Part shown: piece after piece, positions 17,889-25,408 of the stretch | Position numbering within the stretch: position 1 is the stretch's first letter | How the letters are laid out: each line of letters begins with the position of its first letter | Source: Clostridiaceae bacterium DTU059 | GTDB taxonomy: Bacteria > Bacillota > Clostridia > DSM-8532 | Assembly: GCA_001512555.1 (NCBI GenBank) | Contig: LFSK01000053.1 | Location: 1 to 34,642, forward strand | Direction: 5' to 3' | DNA length: 34,642 nt | Made by a program: the position numbers and the translations under genes | Notes under the pieces: generated by a model | Databases searched by the model: none | What the model was told of the DNA's origin: nothing | The model's input: only the letters and a program-made list of their open reading frames with translations

Positions 17889-18089
17889 TTATGCCTCCTC
17901 TTCCCAAAACAGCTCATCCAACGTCTTCCCAAGGATGCGGCATATAGCTATGCATAGCTTGATGGTGGGGTTATAGTCACCCTTTTCGATGGCATTGATG
18001 GTTTGCCGCGACACACCCACCGCATCGGCCAGATCTTGCTGAGACATGTCCAAAACCGCACGGGCAGCCTTCAATCTTAAGTTTTTCAT
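17889..18089 (-). CDS. Small XRE-family transcriptional regulator
   Basis: A 66-residue protein that is almost entirely a Cro/C1-type helix-turn-helix (LKAARAVLDMSQQDLADAVGVSRQTINAIEKGDYNPTIKLCIAICRIL), with a short tail TLDELFWEEEA. Such short regulators usually bind DNA as dimers. It starts at ATG 18089, three bases after the stop of the membrane protein gene, so the two form an operon. This layout, a small XRE regulator beside a multi-pass membrane protein, is common in Firmicutes and often autoregulated; the tandem repeat over the operon promoter (18681-18722) is a candidate operator. Confidence 0.92.
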   Translation of the reverse strand: MKNLRLKAARAVLDMSQQDLADAVGVSRQTINAIEKGDYNPTIKLCIAICRILGKTLDELFWEEEA

Positions 18090-18092
18090 AAT

Positions 18093-18620
18093 CTACTCCG
18101 TTTCAGCATGTTTTTTATCGTACAGATACTTTGCCACCAGCGTTACATAAATGGGTATCAGCGCGATGACCGCGAACAGGTTCAAACTGTGAGTATTAAA
18201 AAGTCCGTTAGCCGCCATGGGAGTTCCGTCAGCCAGGTTCAGCAAGAAGATCATCAGGTTTGCGGCGATAACAATCAGAAATAGGGTGAAGTAGGGGCCT
18301 GGCCTGTCCCTGAAGGAGAAGAAGGAATCCGTGATGATGCATATTATGGCAAAGACTGCGATTGCCAGATATAATCCCATAAATGTTCCGGTTGTCGAGT
18401 CTGCCCATTGTATTTCGGCCACGTCATTCATGAATGCGGAAAAAAGTGAATATATAACAAATGTCCAGAAAGCGGCCTGGTAGGCCTTGCCTCTAGCTAA
18501 ACGCTGCCGCTCATCAAATTCCCTATTCCTGGCTCTTCTACGAAGCAGCAAGAAAATACCGATACCAAATGCAATGGTGACAGGAAAAAACAGTATAATC
18601 AGCAGATGGTCCAAACTCAT
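18093..18620 (-). CDS. Multi-pass membrane protein, operon partner of the XRE regulator
   Basis: A 175-residue predicted membrane protein with about five hydrophobic helices: LLIILFFPVTIAFGIGIFLLL, YQAAFWTFVIYSLFSAFM, FMGLYLAIAVFAIICIITD, YFTLFLIVIAANLMIFLLNLA and LNLFAVIALIPIYVTLVA. A basic loop RRRARNREFDERQRLARGKAYQ follows helix 1; DERQ-type loops occur in small Firmicutes membrane proteins paired with XRE regulators. I do not assign a function. ATG 18620 is preferred, with GAGGGGTG six bases upstream; GTG 18629 is in frame but lies inside that site. It is transcribed first in the operon, from the promoter at 18668-18695. Confidence 0.8.
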   Translation of the reverse strand: MSLDHLLIILFFPVTIAFGIGIFLLLRRRARNREFDERQRLARGKAYQAAFWTFVIYSLFSAFMNDVAEIQWADSTTGTFMGLYLAIAVFAIICIITDSFFSFRDRPGPYFTLFLIVIAANLMIFLLNLADGTPMAANGLFNTHSLNLFAVIALIPIYVTLVAKYLYDKKHAETE

Positions 18621-18667
18621 TACACTCACCCCTCAAATCAACATCGCTCCTTAAGTAGTATAAGGTA

Positions 18668-18695
18668 ATTATACAATATCTTTACATAATGTCAA
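18668..18695 (-). promoter_or_regulatory. Sigma-A promoter of the membrane protein / XRE operon
   Basis: On the minus strand a consensus TTGACA (18695-18690), a 16-bp spacer and a consensus TATAAT (18673-18668) lie about 50 bases upstream of the membrane protein start. The -35 box falls inside the proximal copy of the tandem repeat at 18681-18722, so a protein bound to that repeat would block RNA polymerase. Confidence 0.75.
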
Positions 18696-18722
18696 GTATA
18701 ATTTACATAATGTTAAATATAA
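18681..18722. repeat. Two tandem 21-bp repeats over the promoter
   Basis: Copies at 18681-18701 and 18702-18722 share the pattern TTTACATAATGT-Y-AA-R-TATAA and differ at only two positions (C/T and G/A). The 21-bp period equals two turns of B-DNA, so two bound dimers would sit on the same face. The proximal copy contains the -35 box. It is probably the operator of the XRE regulator encoded in the operon. Confidence 0.75.
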
Positions 18723-18777
18723 TTTTGACCATCCCTACCTGAAGGCCAGAAACCTCTGCCCTTATCACCTATATGGT

Positions 18778-18816
18778 TTTACAAACATTTGACATATCTC
18801 TGATTCATAATAAACA
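18778..18816 (+). promoter_or_regulatory. Putative PhoP (Pho box) site upstream of pstS
   Basis: Hexamers similar to the Bacillus PhoP repeat TT(A/T/C)ACA occur on an exact 11-bp phase: TTTACA (18778-18783), TTGACA (18789-18794), CTGATT (18800-18805, weak) and TAAACA (18811-18816). CATAAT at 18806-18811 is a possible -10 box. They lie 50-90 bases before the pstS start. A PhoP-type regulator is encoded in the same cluster. The match is by eye, and the third repeat is poor. Confidence 0.5.
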
Positions 18817-18867
18817 CGGATACGTTATCATGCAGATGGATTGAACGGAGGAAGGAAGGTAAGAAAC

Positions 18868-19728
18868 ATGAAAAAAAGTTTTATGAGAGTCATTGCGGCG
18901 GTAATGGCCGCTGGTCTTCTTGCAGGATGTGGCGCAAAAGGGGATGATGTTATCACCGTGATATCCCGTGAGGAGGGCAGCGGAACACGTGGGGCTTTTA
19001 TAGAGCTCTTCGGTATCGAACAGAAGGATGCTGAAGGCAATAAGGTTGATCATACAACCGTTGACGCGGATATCACCAACAGCACATCTGTCATGATGAC
19101 CAGTGTGTCTGGCAATCCCCAGGCCATCGGATACATATCACTGGGTTCACTCAACAATACGGTAAAAGCGCTCGAAATAGACAATACAGCAGCGACAGTC
19201 GAGAATATCAAGTCAGGAAGTTATAAGGTCTCACGACCCTTCAACATTGCAACGGGAGCAGATGTTTCAGAGCCAGCTCAAGCCTTCATCGACTTCATCA
19301 TGAGTGCCGAGGGTCAATCAGTCATCGAGGAAAATGGCTATATTGCGGTGTTGGATAATGCGCCGTCCTATGCCGGAAGCTCAGTCACAGGCAAAGTGGT
19401 GGTGGCAGGTTCCTCTTCTGTATCACCTGTGATGGAAAAGCTCAGGGAAGCATACCTGGAAGTCAACCCCGGTGCCGAGATAGAAATACAACAAAGCGAC
19501 TCCTCTAGCGGTATGAATGCTGTCAAAGATGGCGTGTGCGACATTGGCATGGCCTCCAGAGAGCTTAAGGATAGTGAGCTGGCTGCCGGGCTTAAACCCA
19601 TGGTCATAGCAATGGATGGCATTGCAGTTATCGTGAACAATCAAAATCCTGTCATCGGCCTTACCAGCCAGCAGGTGCGTGCAATTTTCATGGGTGAGAT
19701 AACCCGCTGGAGTGAAATAGATGACTAA
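18868..19728 (+). CDS. pstS: Phosphate-binding lipoprotein PstS, circularly permuted
   Basis: A 286-residue phosphate-binding lipoprotein (lipobox LLAGC, Cys21) that should deliver phosphate to the PstCAB importer. The two halves of the usual PstS are in reversed order. Residues 27-162 correspond to the normal C-terminal half (VISREEGSGTRGAF, NSTSVMMTSVSGNPQAIGYISLGSL, SAEGQSVIEENGYIAV). Residues 174-286 correspond to the normal N-terminal half (VVVAGSSSVSPVMEKLREAY, DSSSGMNAVKDGVCDIGMASRELKDSEL, DGIAVIVNNQNPV, IFMGEITRWSEI). All the usual phosphate-contact segments appear present, and the length suits one binding protein. ATG 18868 has GGAGG (18847-18851) and AAGGAAGG upstream; TTG 18841 is rejected. 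It is first in the pst-pho cluster. Confidence 0.92.
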   Translation: MKKSFMRVIAAVMAAGLLAGCGAKGDDVITVISREEGSGTRGAFIELFGIEQKDAEGNKVDHTTVDADITNSTSVMMTSVSGNPQAIGYISLGSLNNTVKALEIDNTAATVENIKSGSYKVSRPFNIATGADVSEPAQAFIDFIMSAEGQSVIEENGYIAVLDNAPSYAGSSVTGKVVVAGSSSVSPVMEKLREAYLEVNPGAEIEIQQSDSSSGMNAVKDGVCDIGMASRELKDSELAAGLKPMVIAMDGIAVIVNNQNPVIGLTSQQVRAIFMGEITRWSEIDD

Positions 19729-19737
19729 CAGAAACAA

Positions 19738-19769
19738 TGGGTGGGTCGGAGCCATTTCTGGCCCACCCA
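19738..19769 (+). promoter_or_regulatory. Intercistronic hairpin between pstS and pstC
   Basis: TGGGTGGGTC (19738-19747) pairs with GGCCCACCCA (19760-19769), with one G-U. It starts 9 bases after the pstS stop and ends 17 bases before pstC. There is no U-tract after it, so it more likely protects the 3' end of pstS mRNA or attenuates partially than terminates. It would favour more binding protein than permease, as usual for ABC importers. Confidence 0.65.
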
Positions 19770-19786
19770 AAGAAAAAGGATTGTAT

Positions 19787-20638
19787 ATGAAACAACTCAA
19801 AGAGGTACTGGCCAGAGGCCTTTTCACTGTCGCGGCCTGCATTTCAATTCTTGCGGTGGCGCTCATATGCATTTTTCTTTTTGTAAACGGTATTCCCGGC
19901 ATGGTACAAATCGGGATCGTGGACTTTATTACAGGCACCAGGTGGAAGCCGGGTAACAATATATATGGCATAATGCCCATGATAATCGGAAGCATTTATG
20001 TGACTGCCGGGGCGCTCATTATAGGGGTGCCGGGAGGAATACTTACAGCAGTGTTCCTATCAAAATTCGCATCAAAGCGTACTGTGAAATTCATGAAACC
20101 CGCTGTTTCGCTGCTTGCTGGTATTCCTTCAGTAGTCTTTGGATTCTTTGGGCTTGTGGTGATCGTACCGCTGGTTCGTAAGTTTTTTGGCGGCAGTGGA
20201 TCCAGCCTGTTGGCTGCCTGTGTATTGCTTGGCATGATGATCCTGCCCACGATCATTACTGTTTCGGAATCAGCTTTAAACGCTGTTCCCCATAGTTACT
20301 ACGAGGGAGCTCTTGCGTTGGGGGCAAGCCACGAGCGGGCGGTGTTCAAAGTGATGCTTCCTGCGGCAAAGTCCGGAGTGACAGCCTCCATCATACTGGG
20401 GATGGGCAGGGCTATCGGTGAGGCTATGGCGGTCATGATGGTGTCCGGAAATCGGGCTGTGGTACCCGACAGCCTCATAAAAGGTGTGCGTACCCTTACA
20501 ACCAATATTGTTATGGAAATGGGGTATGCCGCCGACCTCCACCGGGAGGCGCTGATCGCTACCGCTGTGGTGCTGTTTGTGTTCATCCTGATCATCAATT
20601 TATTGTTTTCCATTCTTAAAAGGAGGGCCAGACTATGA
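19787..20638 (+). CDS. pstC: Phosphate ABC transporter permease PstC
   Basis: A 283-residue inner-membrane permease, one half of the PstCA channel. It has about six hydrophobic helices and the binding-protein-dependent transport motif in the coupling loop (SYYEGALALGASHERAVFKVMLPAAKSGVTASIILGMGRAIGEAMAV, where EGA-x3-GAS-x-ERA is the EAA loop). ATG 19787 is preferred, with AAGGA at 19776-19780. The upstream ATG 19721 would overlap pstS and run through the hairpin at 19738-19769, so it is rejected. Its stop overlaps the pstA start by four bases (ATGA). Confidence 0.95.
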   Translation: MKQLKEVLARGLFTVAACISILAVALICIFLFVNGIPGMVQIGIVDFITGTRWKPGNNIYGIMPMIIGSIYVTAGALIIGVPGGILTAVFLSKFASKRTVKFMKPAVSLLAGIPSVVFGFFGLVVIVPLVRKFFGGSGSSLLAACVLLGMMILPTIITVSESALNAVPHSYYEGALALGASHERAVFKVMLPAAKSGVTASIILGMGRAIGEAMAVMMVSGNRAVVPDSLIKGVRTLTTNIVMEMGYAADLHREALIATAVVLFVFILIINLLFSILKRRARL

Positions 20639-21471
20639 GTGCAAAAACCAGATCCCGCATGGTACGCATGCTGGTTTATGCCGGAGCGGCTTCTTCTATG
20701 ATGGTGCTGCTCTTCATCGTGGGATACATCCTTTATAAAGGGATACCCCATCTTTCGCCAAAGCTTTTTGCATGGGAATATAATACGGTTAATGTGTCGC
20801 TTCTGCCTGCGCTGATCAATACCCTGTATATGACCGTACTGTCCCTTTTCATCGCCGTCCCTCTGGGTGTGGGCGCCGCCATATATCTTTCGGAATACGC
20901 AAGGCGAAACAATAAACTCGTGAAGCTTGTACGCCTCACGACGGAAACTCTTTCTGGTATCCCTTCCGTTATTTACGGACTGTTCGGCGCATTGTTTTAT
21001 GTGATGTACCTCAGGATGAACCTGTCATTGATTTCGGGAGCATTGACCCTATCCATCATGATTCTGCCGCTTATCATGCGTACGACCGAGGAAGCGCTCA
21101 TTGCGGTTCCCAATGCCTTTCGCGAGGGAAGTTACGGGCTGGGTGCCGGCAGGCTTCGCACCACGTTCAGTATAGTACTCCCTTCGGCTGGTCCCGGCAT
21201 TCTTGCCGGAGTGATACTGGGGATTGGGCGTATTGTAGGAGAAACCGCGGCTCTAATCTATACGGCGGGAACCGTGCCCGAGGCAGCCACAGGTTTGCTG
21301 GATTCCGCACGAACCCTTTCGGTTCACATGTACACCCTTTCCAGTGAGGGTCTGTATATTGGCGAGACTTATGCCACAGCAGTTGTATTGCTGGTTATGG
21401 TCATTGGAATAAATGCACTGTCAATATGGACGTCAGAGAAGCTTGGAAGGAGAAACTATGGCAAAATTTAA
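20635..21471 (+). CDS. pstA: Phosphate ABC transporter permease PstA
   Basis: A 278-residue permease, partner of PstC. It has six predicted helices, the [20 protein letters not shown] region typical of PstA, and the EAA coupling loop ([47 protein letters not shown]). ATG 20635 overlaps the pstC stop as ATGA, and AAGGAGGG lies just upstream within pstC, so translation is probably coupled. Its 3' end overlaps pstB by 14 bases. Confidence 0.95.
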   Translation: MSAKTRSRMVRMLVYAGAASSMMVLLFIVGYILYKGIPHLSPKLFAWEYNTVNVSLLPALINTLYMTVLSLFIAVPLGVGAAIYLSEYARRNNKLVKLVRLTTETLSGIPSVIYGLFGALFYVMYLRMNLSLISGALTLSIMILPLIMRTTEEALIAVPNAFREGSYGLGAGRLRTTFSIVLPSAGPGILAGVILGIGRIVGETAALIYTAGTVPEAATGLLDSARTLSVHMYTLSSEGLYIGETYATAVVLLVMVIGINALSIWTSEKLGRRNYGKI

Positions 21472-22207
21472 AATTGAAAACCTCGATCTTTACTATGGTG
21501 CATATCAGGCATTGAAGGATGTAACCATGTCCATAGATGAGTTAAAGATCACTGCTTTAATCGGACCCTCTGGTTGCGGCAAGAGCACACTCCTCAAATC
21601 ATTGAACCGCATGAATGACTTGGTGGAAGGCTGCAGGATATCAGGGCGAGTACTGCTTGACGGTGAGGACATATACGGAAGCATAGACACCTCACTTCTG
21701 CGCAAACGCGTGGGTATGGTATTCCAAAAACCCAACCCCTTTCCCATGAGTGTGTATGATAATGTGGCTTTCGGCCCTCGCACCCACGGTGTCCGCAGAA
21801 AGGCAAAACTCGATGATATCGTAGAGCGTTCGCTGCGAGCTGCGGCCATATGGGATGAACTGAAGGATCGCTTAAAAAAGGACGCATTGGAGCTTTCGGG
21901 GGGACAGCAGCAGAGGCTGTGTATCGCCCGGGCATTGGCTGTTGAACCGGAGGTGCTGCTGATGGATGAACCGACGAGCGCCCTGGATCCCATATCCACA
22001 TCCAGGATTGAGGATCTTGTTGTATCCCTCAAACAGAATTATACTATCATCATAGTGACACATAATATGCAGCAAGCGGTAAGAATCTCCGATAAAACAG
22101 CTTTTTTTCTTCTGGGGGAACTCGTTGAATATAGTGAGACTCAAAAACTGTTCTCTCTGCCTCGGGATAAGCGTACCGAGAACTATATTACGGGGAGGTT
22201 CGGATGA
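21458..22207 (+). CDS. pstB: Phosphate ABC transporter ATP-binding protein PstB
   Basis: A 249-residue ABC ATPase. It has Walker [11 protein letters not shown]-loop [21 protein letters not shown] (the PNPFPMS stretch is characteristic of PstB), signature LSGGQQQRL, Walker [13 protein letters not shown] and the H-loop [11 protein letters not shown] 21458 is preceded by GGAAGGAG; the in-frame ATG 21413 lies deep in pstA with no site and is rejected. It overlaps pstA upstream and shares a four-base overlap with phoU. Confidence 0.97.
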   Translation: MAKFKIENLDLYYGAYQALKDVTMSIDELKITALIGPSGCGKSTLLKSLNRMNDLVEGCRISGRVLLDGEDIYGSIDTSLLRKRVGMVFQKPNPFPMSVYDNVAFGPRTHGVRRKAKLDDIVERSLRAAAIWDELKDRLKKDALELSGGQQQRLCIARALAVEPEVLLMDEPTSALDPISTSRIEDLVVSLKQNYTIIIVTHNMQQAVRISDKTAFFLLGELVEYSETQKLFSLPRDKRTENYITGRFG

Positions 22208-22863
22208 TGAGAAACCGGTTTGATGAACAACTCTGCTTGCTGAACAAGGAACTTCTGGAAATGGGAGCCCTTATTGAACGATCTATCAAGAATGCGACCA
22301 AAGCCCTTCTAAAGCAGGATGTTGAGACCGCCAAGGCTGCAATAGGCTTCGATAAAGAGGTGGATCAAAAGGAACGCGACATAGAGGCGCTATGCATAAA
22401 GCTGTTGCTTCAGCAGCAGCCGGTTGCCGGTGATCTGAGGCTTATTTCGGCAGCAATGAAGATGATAACCGACATGGAGCGTATTGGAGACCAGGCGGCC
22501 GATATTTCCGAAATTGTAATCCATCTTTCTGGTACGCCCTATATAAAAAAGCTGGTGCATCTTCCCCTTATGGCCGATGGTGCCATCAACATGGTTTCCG
22601 CAAGTTTGGATGCATATGTAGCCAAGGATTTGGGGCTTGTCCGCAGGGTAATTGAGATGGACGATGTTATCGATAATCTGTTTGATATAATTAAGAACGA
22701 ACTCATAGAGCTTATACGAAAAGATGCGGCATACGGTACACAGGCCATTGACCTTTTAATGATCGCCAAATATTTTGAACGCATCGGTGATCATGCCCAA
22801 AACATTGCCGAATGGGTGGAGTATTCAATAACCGGCAAGCACAAAGGAGAGTACCTTACATGA
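22204..22863 (+). CDS. phoU: Phosphate transport regulator PhoU
   Basis: A 219-residue cytoplasmic protein made of two PhoU helical repeats. Each carries the metal-binding pattern: [15 protein letters not shown] in the first and [16 protein letters not shown] in the second. PhoU normally links the state of PstSCAB to the PhoR kinase and limits uptake. It starts at ATG 22204, overlapping the pstB stop (GATGA), or at the adjacent ATG 22207. Its stop overlaps the response-regulator start, so the cluster continues without a break. Confidence 0.95.
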   Translation: MMRNRFDEQLCLLNKELLEMGALIERSIKNATKALLKQDVETAKAAIGFDKEVDQKERDIEALCIKLLLQQQPVAGDLRLISAAMKMITDMERIGDQAADISEIVIHLSGTPYIKKLVHLPLMADGAINMVSASLDAYVAKDLGLVRRVIEMDDVIDNLFDIIKNELIELIRKDAAYGTQAIDLLMIAKYFERIGDHAQNIAEWVEYSITGKHKGEYLT

Positions 22864-23531
22864 TCTATTATGTTGAGGACGATGAAAACATCCGCGAACT
22901 CGTAGTATACACTCTGTCGCAAATGGGACTGCCGGCCAGGGGTTTTTCTGATGCAACGATATTCTGGTCTGCAATGGAAGAACAGTTGCCCGATCTCATA
23001 CTTGTGGATATCATGCTGCCAGGGGAGGATGGGCTTACCATATTAAAACGCTTGCAGTCCGATTATAGAACAGCGGAGATACCCGTCATCATGGTGACAG
23101 CTAAGGGAACCGAGTATGATAAGGTTCAGGGACTTGATCTCGGCGCAGACGATTATATCACAAAGCCTTTCGGAATGGCGGAACTGGTGGCGCGCGTAAA
23201 GGCAAGGCTTCGGCGGAAACCGGCAATGCCGGTCGAGGAAAAGATGGTAGCAGGTCCACTTGTGCTGGATGAAAAGGCGCACATCGTCACAGTGGAAGGC
23301 GCTGAGATCACATTAACGCTCAAAGAATACGAACTCCTGCGGATTCTTATGAAAAACAGGGGGGCGGTGCTAACCCGTGATCAACTCCTGGAGAGGGTAT
23401 GGGACTATAGCTATGACGGCAGTTCCCGTACCGTTGATGTTCATATACAGACACTGCGTGGAAAGCTTGGATCCTGCGGAGATATGATAGAAACTGTGCG
23501 TGGAGTTGGCTATAGGTTCGGAGGAAAGTGA
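22860..23531 (+). CDS. phoP: PhoP-like OmpR-family response regulator
   Basis: A 223-residue response regulator. The receiver domain (about 1-115) has the acidic pair YVEDDEN, phosphoacceptor Asp50 (LVDIMLPGEDG), the Thr of VTAKG and the Lys of YITKPF. The C-terminal winged helix (about 125-223) has LTLKEYELLRILMKNRG and RTVDVHIQTLRGKL. Genomic position between phoU and a histidine kinase supports PhoP function in phosphate starvation. ATG 22860 overlaps the phoU stop (ATGA) and has AAGGAG at 22845-22850; the in-frame ATG 22812 is internal to phoU and is rejected. Target sites may include the hexamers at 18778-18816. Confidence 0.92.
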   Translation: MIYYVEDDENIRELVVYTLSQMGLPARGFSDATIFWSAMEEQLPDLILVDIMLPGEDGLTILKRLQSDYRTAEIPVIMVTAKGTEYDKVQGLDLGADDYITKPFGMAELVARVKARLRRKPAMPVEEKMVAGPLVLDEKAHIVTVEGAEITLTLKEYELLRILMKNRGAVLTRDQLLERVWDYSYDGSSRTVDVHIQTLRGKLGSCGDMIETVRGVGYRFGGK

Positions 23532-23532
23532 A

Positions 23533-25191
23533 ATGACAAAGCGCATCTTTCGGGGCATCTTTCTCACTGCCCTGGTTGCAATGATTCTGGCAACTGCATT
23601 GATGGTCATGTCCCTGTACGATGTCTATGAGAAGCGTATTACCGAGGAACTACGCTCAGAAGCAGGGTATATCCTCCATGCACTTTCCAGGGAGAATGAT
23701 GAATCTGAATTTTTTGATGGCTTTACCTCCAAAAACCGTGTAACTCTGGTTGCGGCCGATGGTACCGTTCTCTTTGACAGCACCGCTGATGCATCCAGGC
23801 TTGAGAATCACGCCAATCGTCCTGAAATTGCCAAGGCCTTAATTGCTGGTACTGGCGAAAGCCAGAGATATTCCAGCACGCTAGCAGAAACCACTATTTA
23901 TTATGCAGTGAAAACTCCTGATGGAAATGTTGTACGCCTATCCAACACCCGAAGTTCCATATTTGGGATATTCCTTAGGATAACACCCATTTTCATCGTT
24001 ATCATGTCCGCAGTTGCAGTTGTTTCGCTTATCATTGCCCGCTATGTTTCAAAACGAATAGTAAATCCCATAAACACACTCAATTTGGATGCGCCTTTGG
24101 AAAACGATGCCTATGACGAATTGTCCCCCCTGCTGCTGCGTTTGGATCGTCAGAGAAAGCAAATTGCCAGGCAGATGCAGAGCCTTGCCATGAAGCAGAC
24201 TGAGTTTTCCGCCGTAACCGGGAATATGCGGGAGGGTCTGATCCTGCTTGATCCAAACAACAATGTACTGTCTGTGAACGCAAGCGCAGCAAGAATATTT
24301 GGTGTTGAGGCTGACAAGGTGACCGGGAGCAATATTCTTGAACTTACACGCAACACTTTGGTGAGGGAGACCATACAAACAGCACGAAAAGGTGTAAGCG
24401 CCGATGCCATGATTGAGAGGAACGGCCGGTATTATCAAATACTTACAAGTCCTATTATGCAAAACGGCATAACCACCGGCGTTGTACTGCTTATGCTCGA
24501 TATTACAGACAAGTATACCGCAGAGATGAGCCGAAGGGAATTCACCGCGAATGTATCCCATGAACTTAGGACTCCGCTGACTTCCATATCCGGCTATGCT
24601 GAAATCATGCGGGACGGGGTGGCGCAGCCAGAGGACATGAAGAATTTTGCGGCACGTATCTACGACGAGGCAAACCGAATGATTACCCTTGTGAACGATA
24701 TCATGGAACTGTCACGTCTGGATGAGCATAAGGGCTTAGGCCAAAAGACCGATATCGCGCTTCTTGAAATGTCGAGAAGTGTGGCAAAGCATCTTATACC
24801 CCGTGCCGAGGAGAAGGGTATAGTTCTTTCTGTGGACGGCGAAGATCTGTCGGTCACTGGTTACCCGTCGCTTCTAAATGAAATGATCTATAACCTGGTG
24901 GACAATGCCATCAAGTATACAGACACGGGGGGCAGCATAAAAATCAACATTAACTGGGACTCCGACAGAGTGGTGCTCTCTGTGTGTGATACGGGTATTG
25001 GAATTCCCCATGAGCATCAGCCACATGTTTTTGAACGCTTCTACAGGGTAGACAAAAGCCATTCCAAATCCACCGGCGGTACGGGTTTGGGGCTTTCCAT
25101 AGTCAAAAATGGTGCGGCCGTACATGATGCTGATATTGAACTTGAGAGTGAAGAGGGGAAAGGAACCTGTGTACGCTTATTGTTCAGGTGA
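23533..25191 (+). CDS. phoR: PhoR-like sensor histidine kinase
   Basis: A 552-residue membrane sensor kinase. TM1 is at about 8-28, followed by an extracytoplasmic domain at 30-143, TM2 at about 147-169, a HAMP-like linker, and a PAS domain at about 222-330 (EGLILLDPNNNVLSVNASAARIFG). The HisKA domain carries His343 in FTANVSHELRTPLTSISGY, and the ATPase has N-box NLVDNAIKYTD, G1 DTGIGIP and G2 GGTGLGLSIVK. This layout is that of Firmicutes PhoR. ATG 23533 lies two bases after the phoP stop, with GGAGGAAAG just upstream, so they are coupled. A terminator at 25197-25234 closes the pst-pho cluster. Confidence 0.92.
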   Translation: MTKRIFRGIFLTALVAMILATALMVMSLYDVYEKRITEELRSEAGYILHALSRENDESEFFDGFTSKNRVTLVAADGTVLFDSTADASRLENHANRPEIAKALIAGTGESQRYSSTLAETTIYYAVKTPDGNVVRLSNTRSSIFGIFLRITPIFIVIMSAVAVVSLIIARYVSKRIVNPINTLNLDAPLENDAYDELSPLLLRLDRQRKQIARQMQSLAMKQTEFSAVTGNMREGLILLDPNNNVLSVNASAARIFGVEADKVTGSNILELTRNTLVRETIQTARKGVSADAMIERNGRYYQILTSPIMQNGITTGVVLLMLDITDKYTAEMSRREFTANVSHELRTPLTSISGYAEIMRDGVAQPEDMKNFAARIYDEANRMITLVNDIMELSRLDEHKGLGQKTDIALLEMSRSVAKHLIPRAEEKGIVLSVDGEDLSVTGYPSLLNEMIYNLVDNAIKYTDTGGSIKININWDSDRVVLSVCDTGIGIPHEHQPHVFERFYRVDKSHSKSTGGTGLGLSIVKNGAAVHDADIELESEEGKGTCVRLLFR

Positions 25192-25196
25192 ATCAG

Positions 25197-25234
25197 AAAA
25201 ATGGATCAGAATGCCGTTCTGCTGATCCATTTTT
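25197..25234 (+). terminator. Terminator of the pst-pho cluster
   Basis: AAAAATGGATCAG (25197-25209) pairs with CTGATCCATTTTT (25222-25234) in a perfect 13-bp stem ending in a U-tract, 5 bases after the phoR stop. The A-tract and T-tract also allow termination on the opposite strand. Confidence 0.88.
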
Positions 25235-25289
25235 GCATTTCAGGGCAAAAACCTATACATTTCGGGTAAATGCGATCTTTTTCCTCGTG

Positions 25290-25367
25290 TTCTTCGCTAA
25301 TATAAGTCTGTGTGCTGAAAACCTGCAGTTAAAACACTGAGGGCGAAGAAGAGCCTGTAGTTTTCAG
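25290..25367 (+). promoter_or_regulatory. Leader with interleaved inverted repeats before the SLH gene
   Basis: Helix B: CTGAAAAC (25315-25322), a bulged C, then TGCAG (25324-25328) pairs with CTGTA (25355-25359) and GTTTTCAG (25360-25367), 13 bp with one G-U. Its loop holds GCGAAGAA (25343-25350), which is complementary to TTCTTCGC (25290-25297) upstream. The A-B-A'-B' order would make a pseudoknot. A TATAAG at 25301-25306 could be a -10 box, in which case only helix B would be transcribed. The RBS (25393-25400) and ATG (25409) follow. Confidence 0.4.
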
Positions 25368-25408
25368 GTAAATCAGGCACACTTAATTCTTTGGGGGGAG
25401 AAGAGCAC

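Noticed and set aside
19721-19786. N-terminal extension of PstC from ATG 19721
   Set aside because: It would translate through the pstS stop and the intercistronic hairpin and lacks a ribosome binding site, whereas ATG 19787 has AAGGA and a normal PstC N-terminus.
24049-24561. 170-codon minus-strand open frame inside phoR
   Set aside because: It lies opposite the PAS and linker region of a well-conserved kinase and has no supporting start signal.
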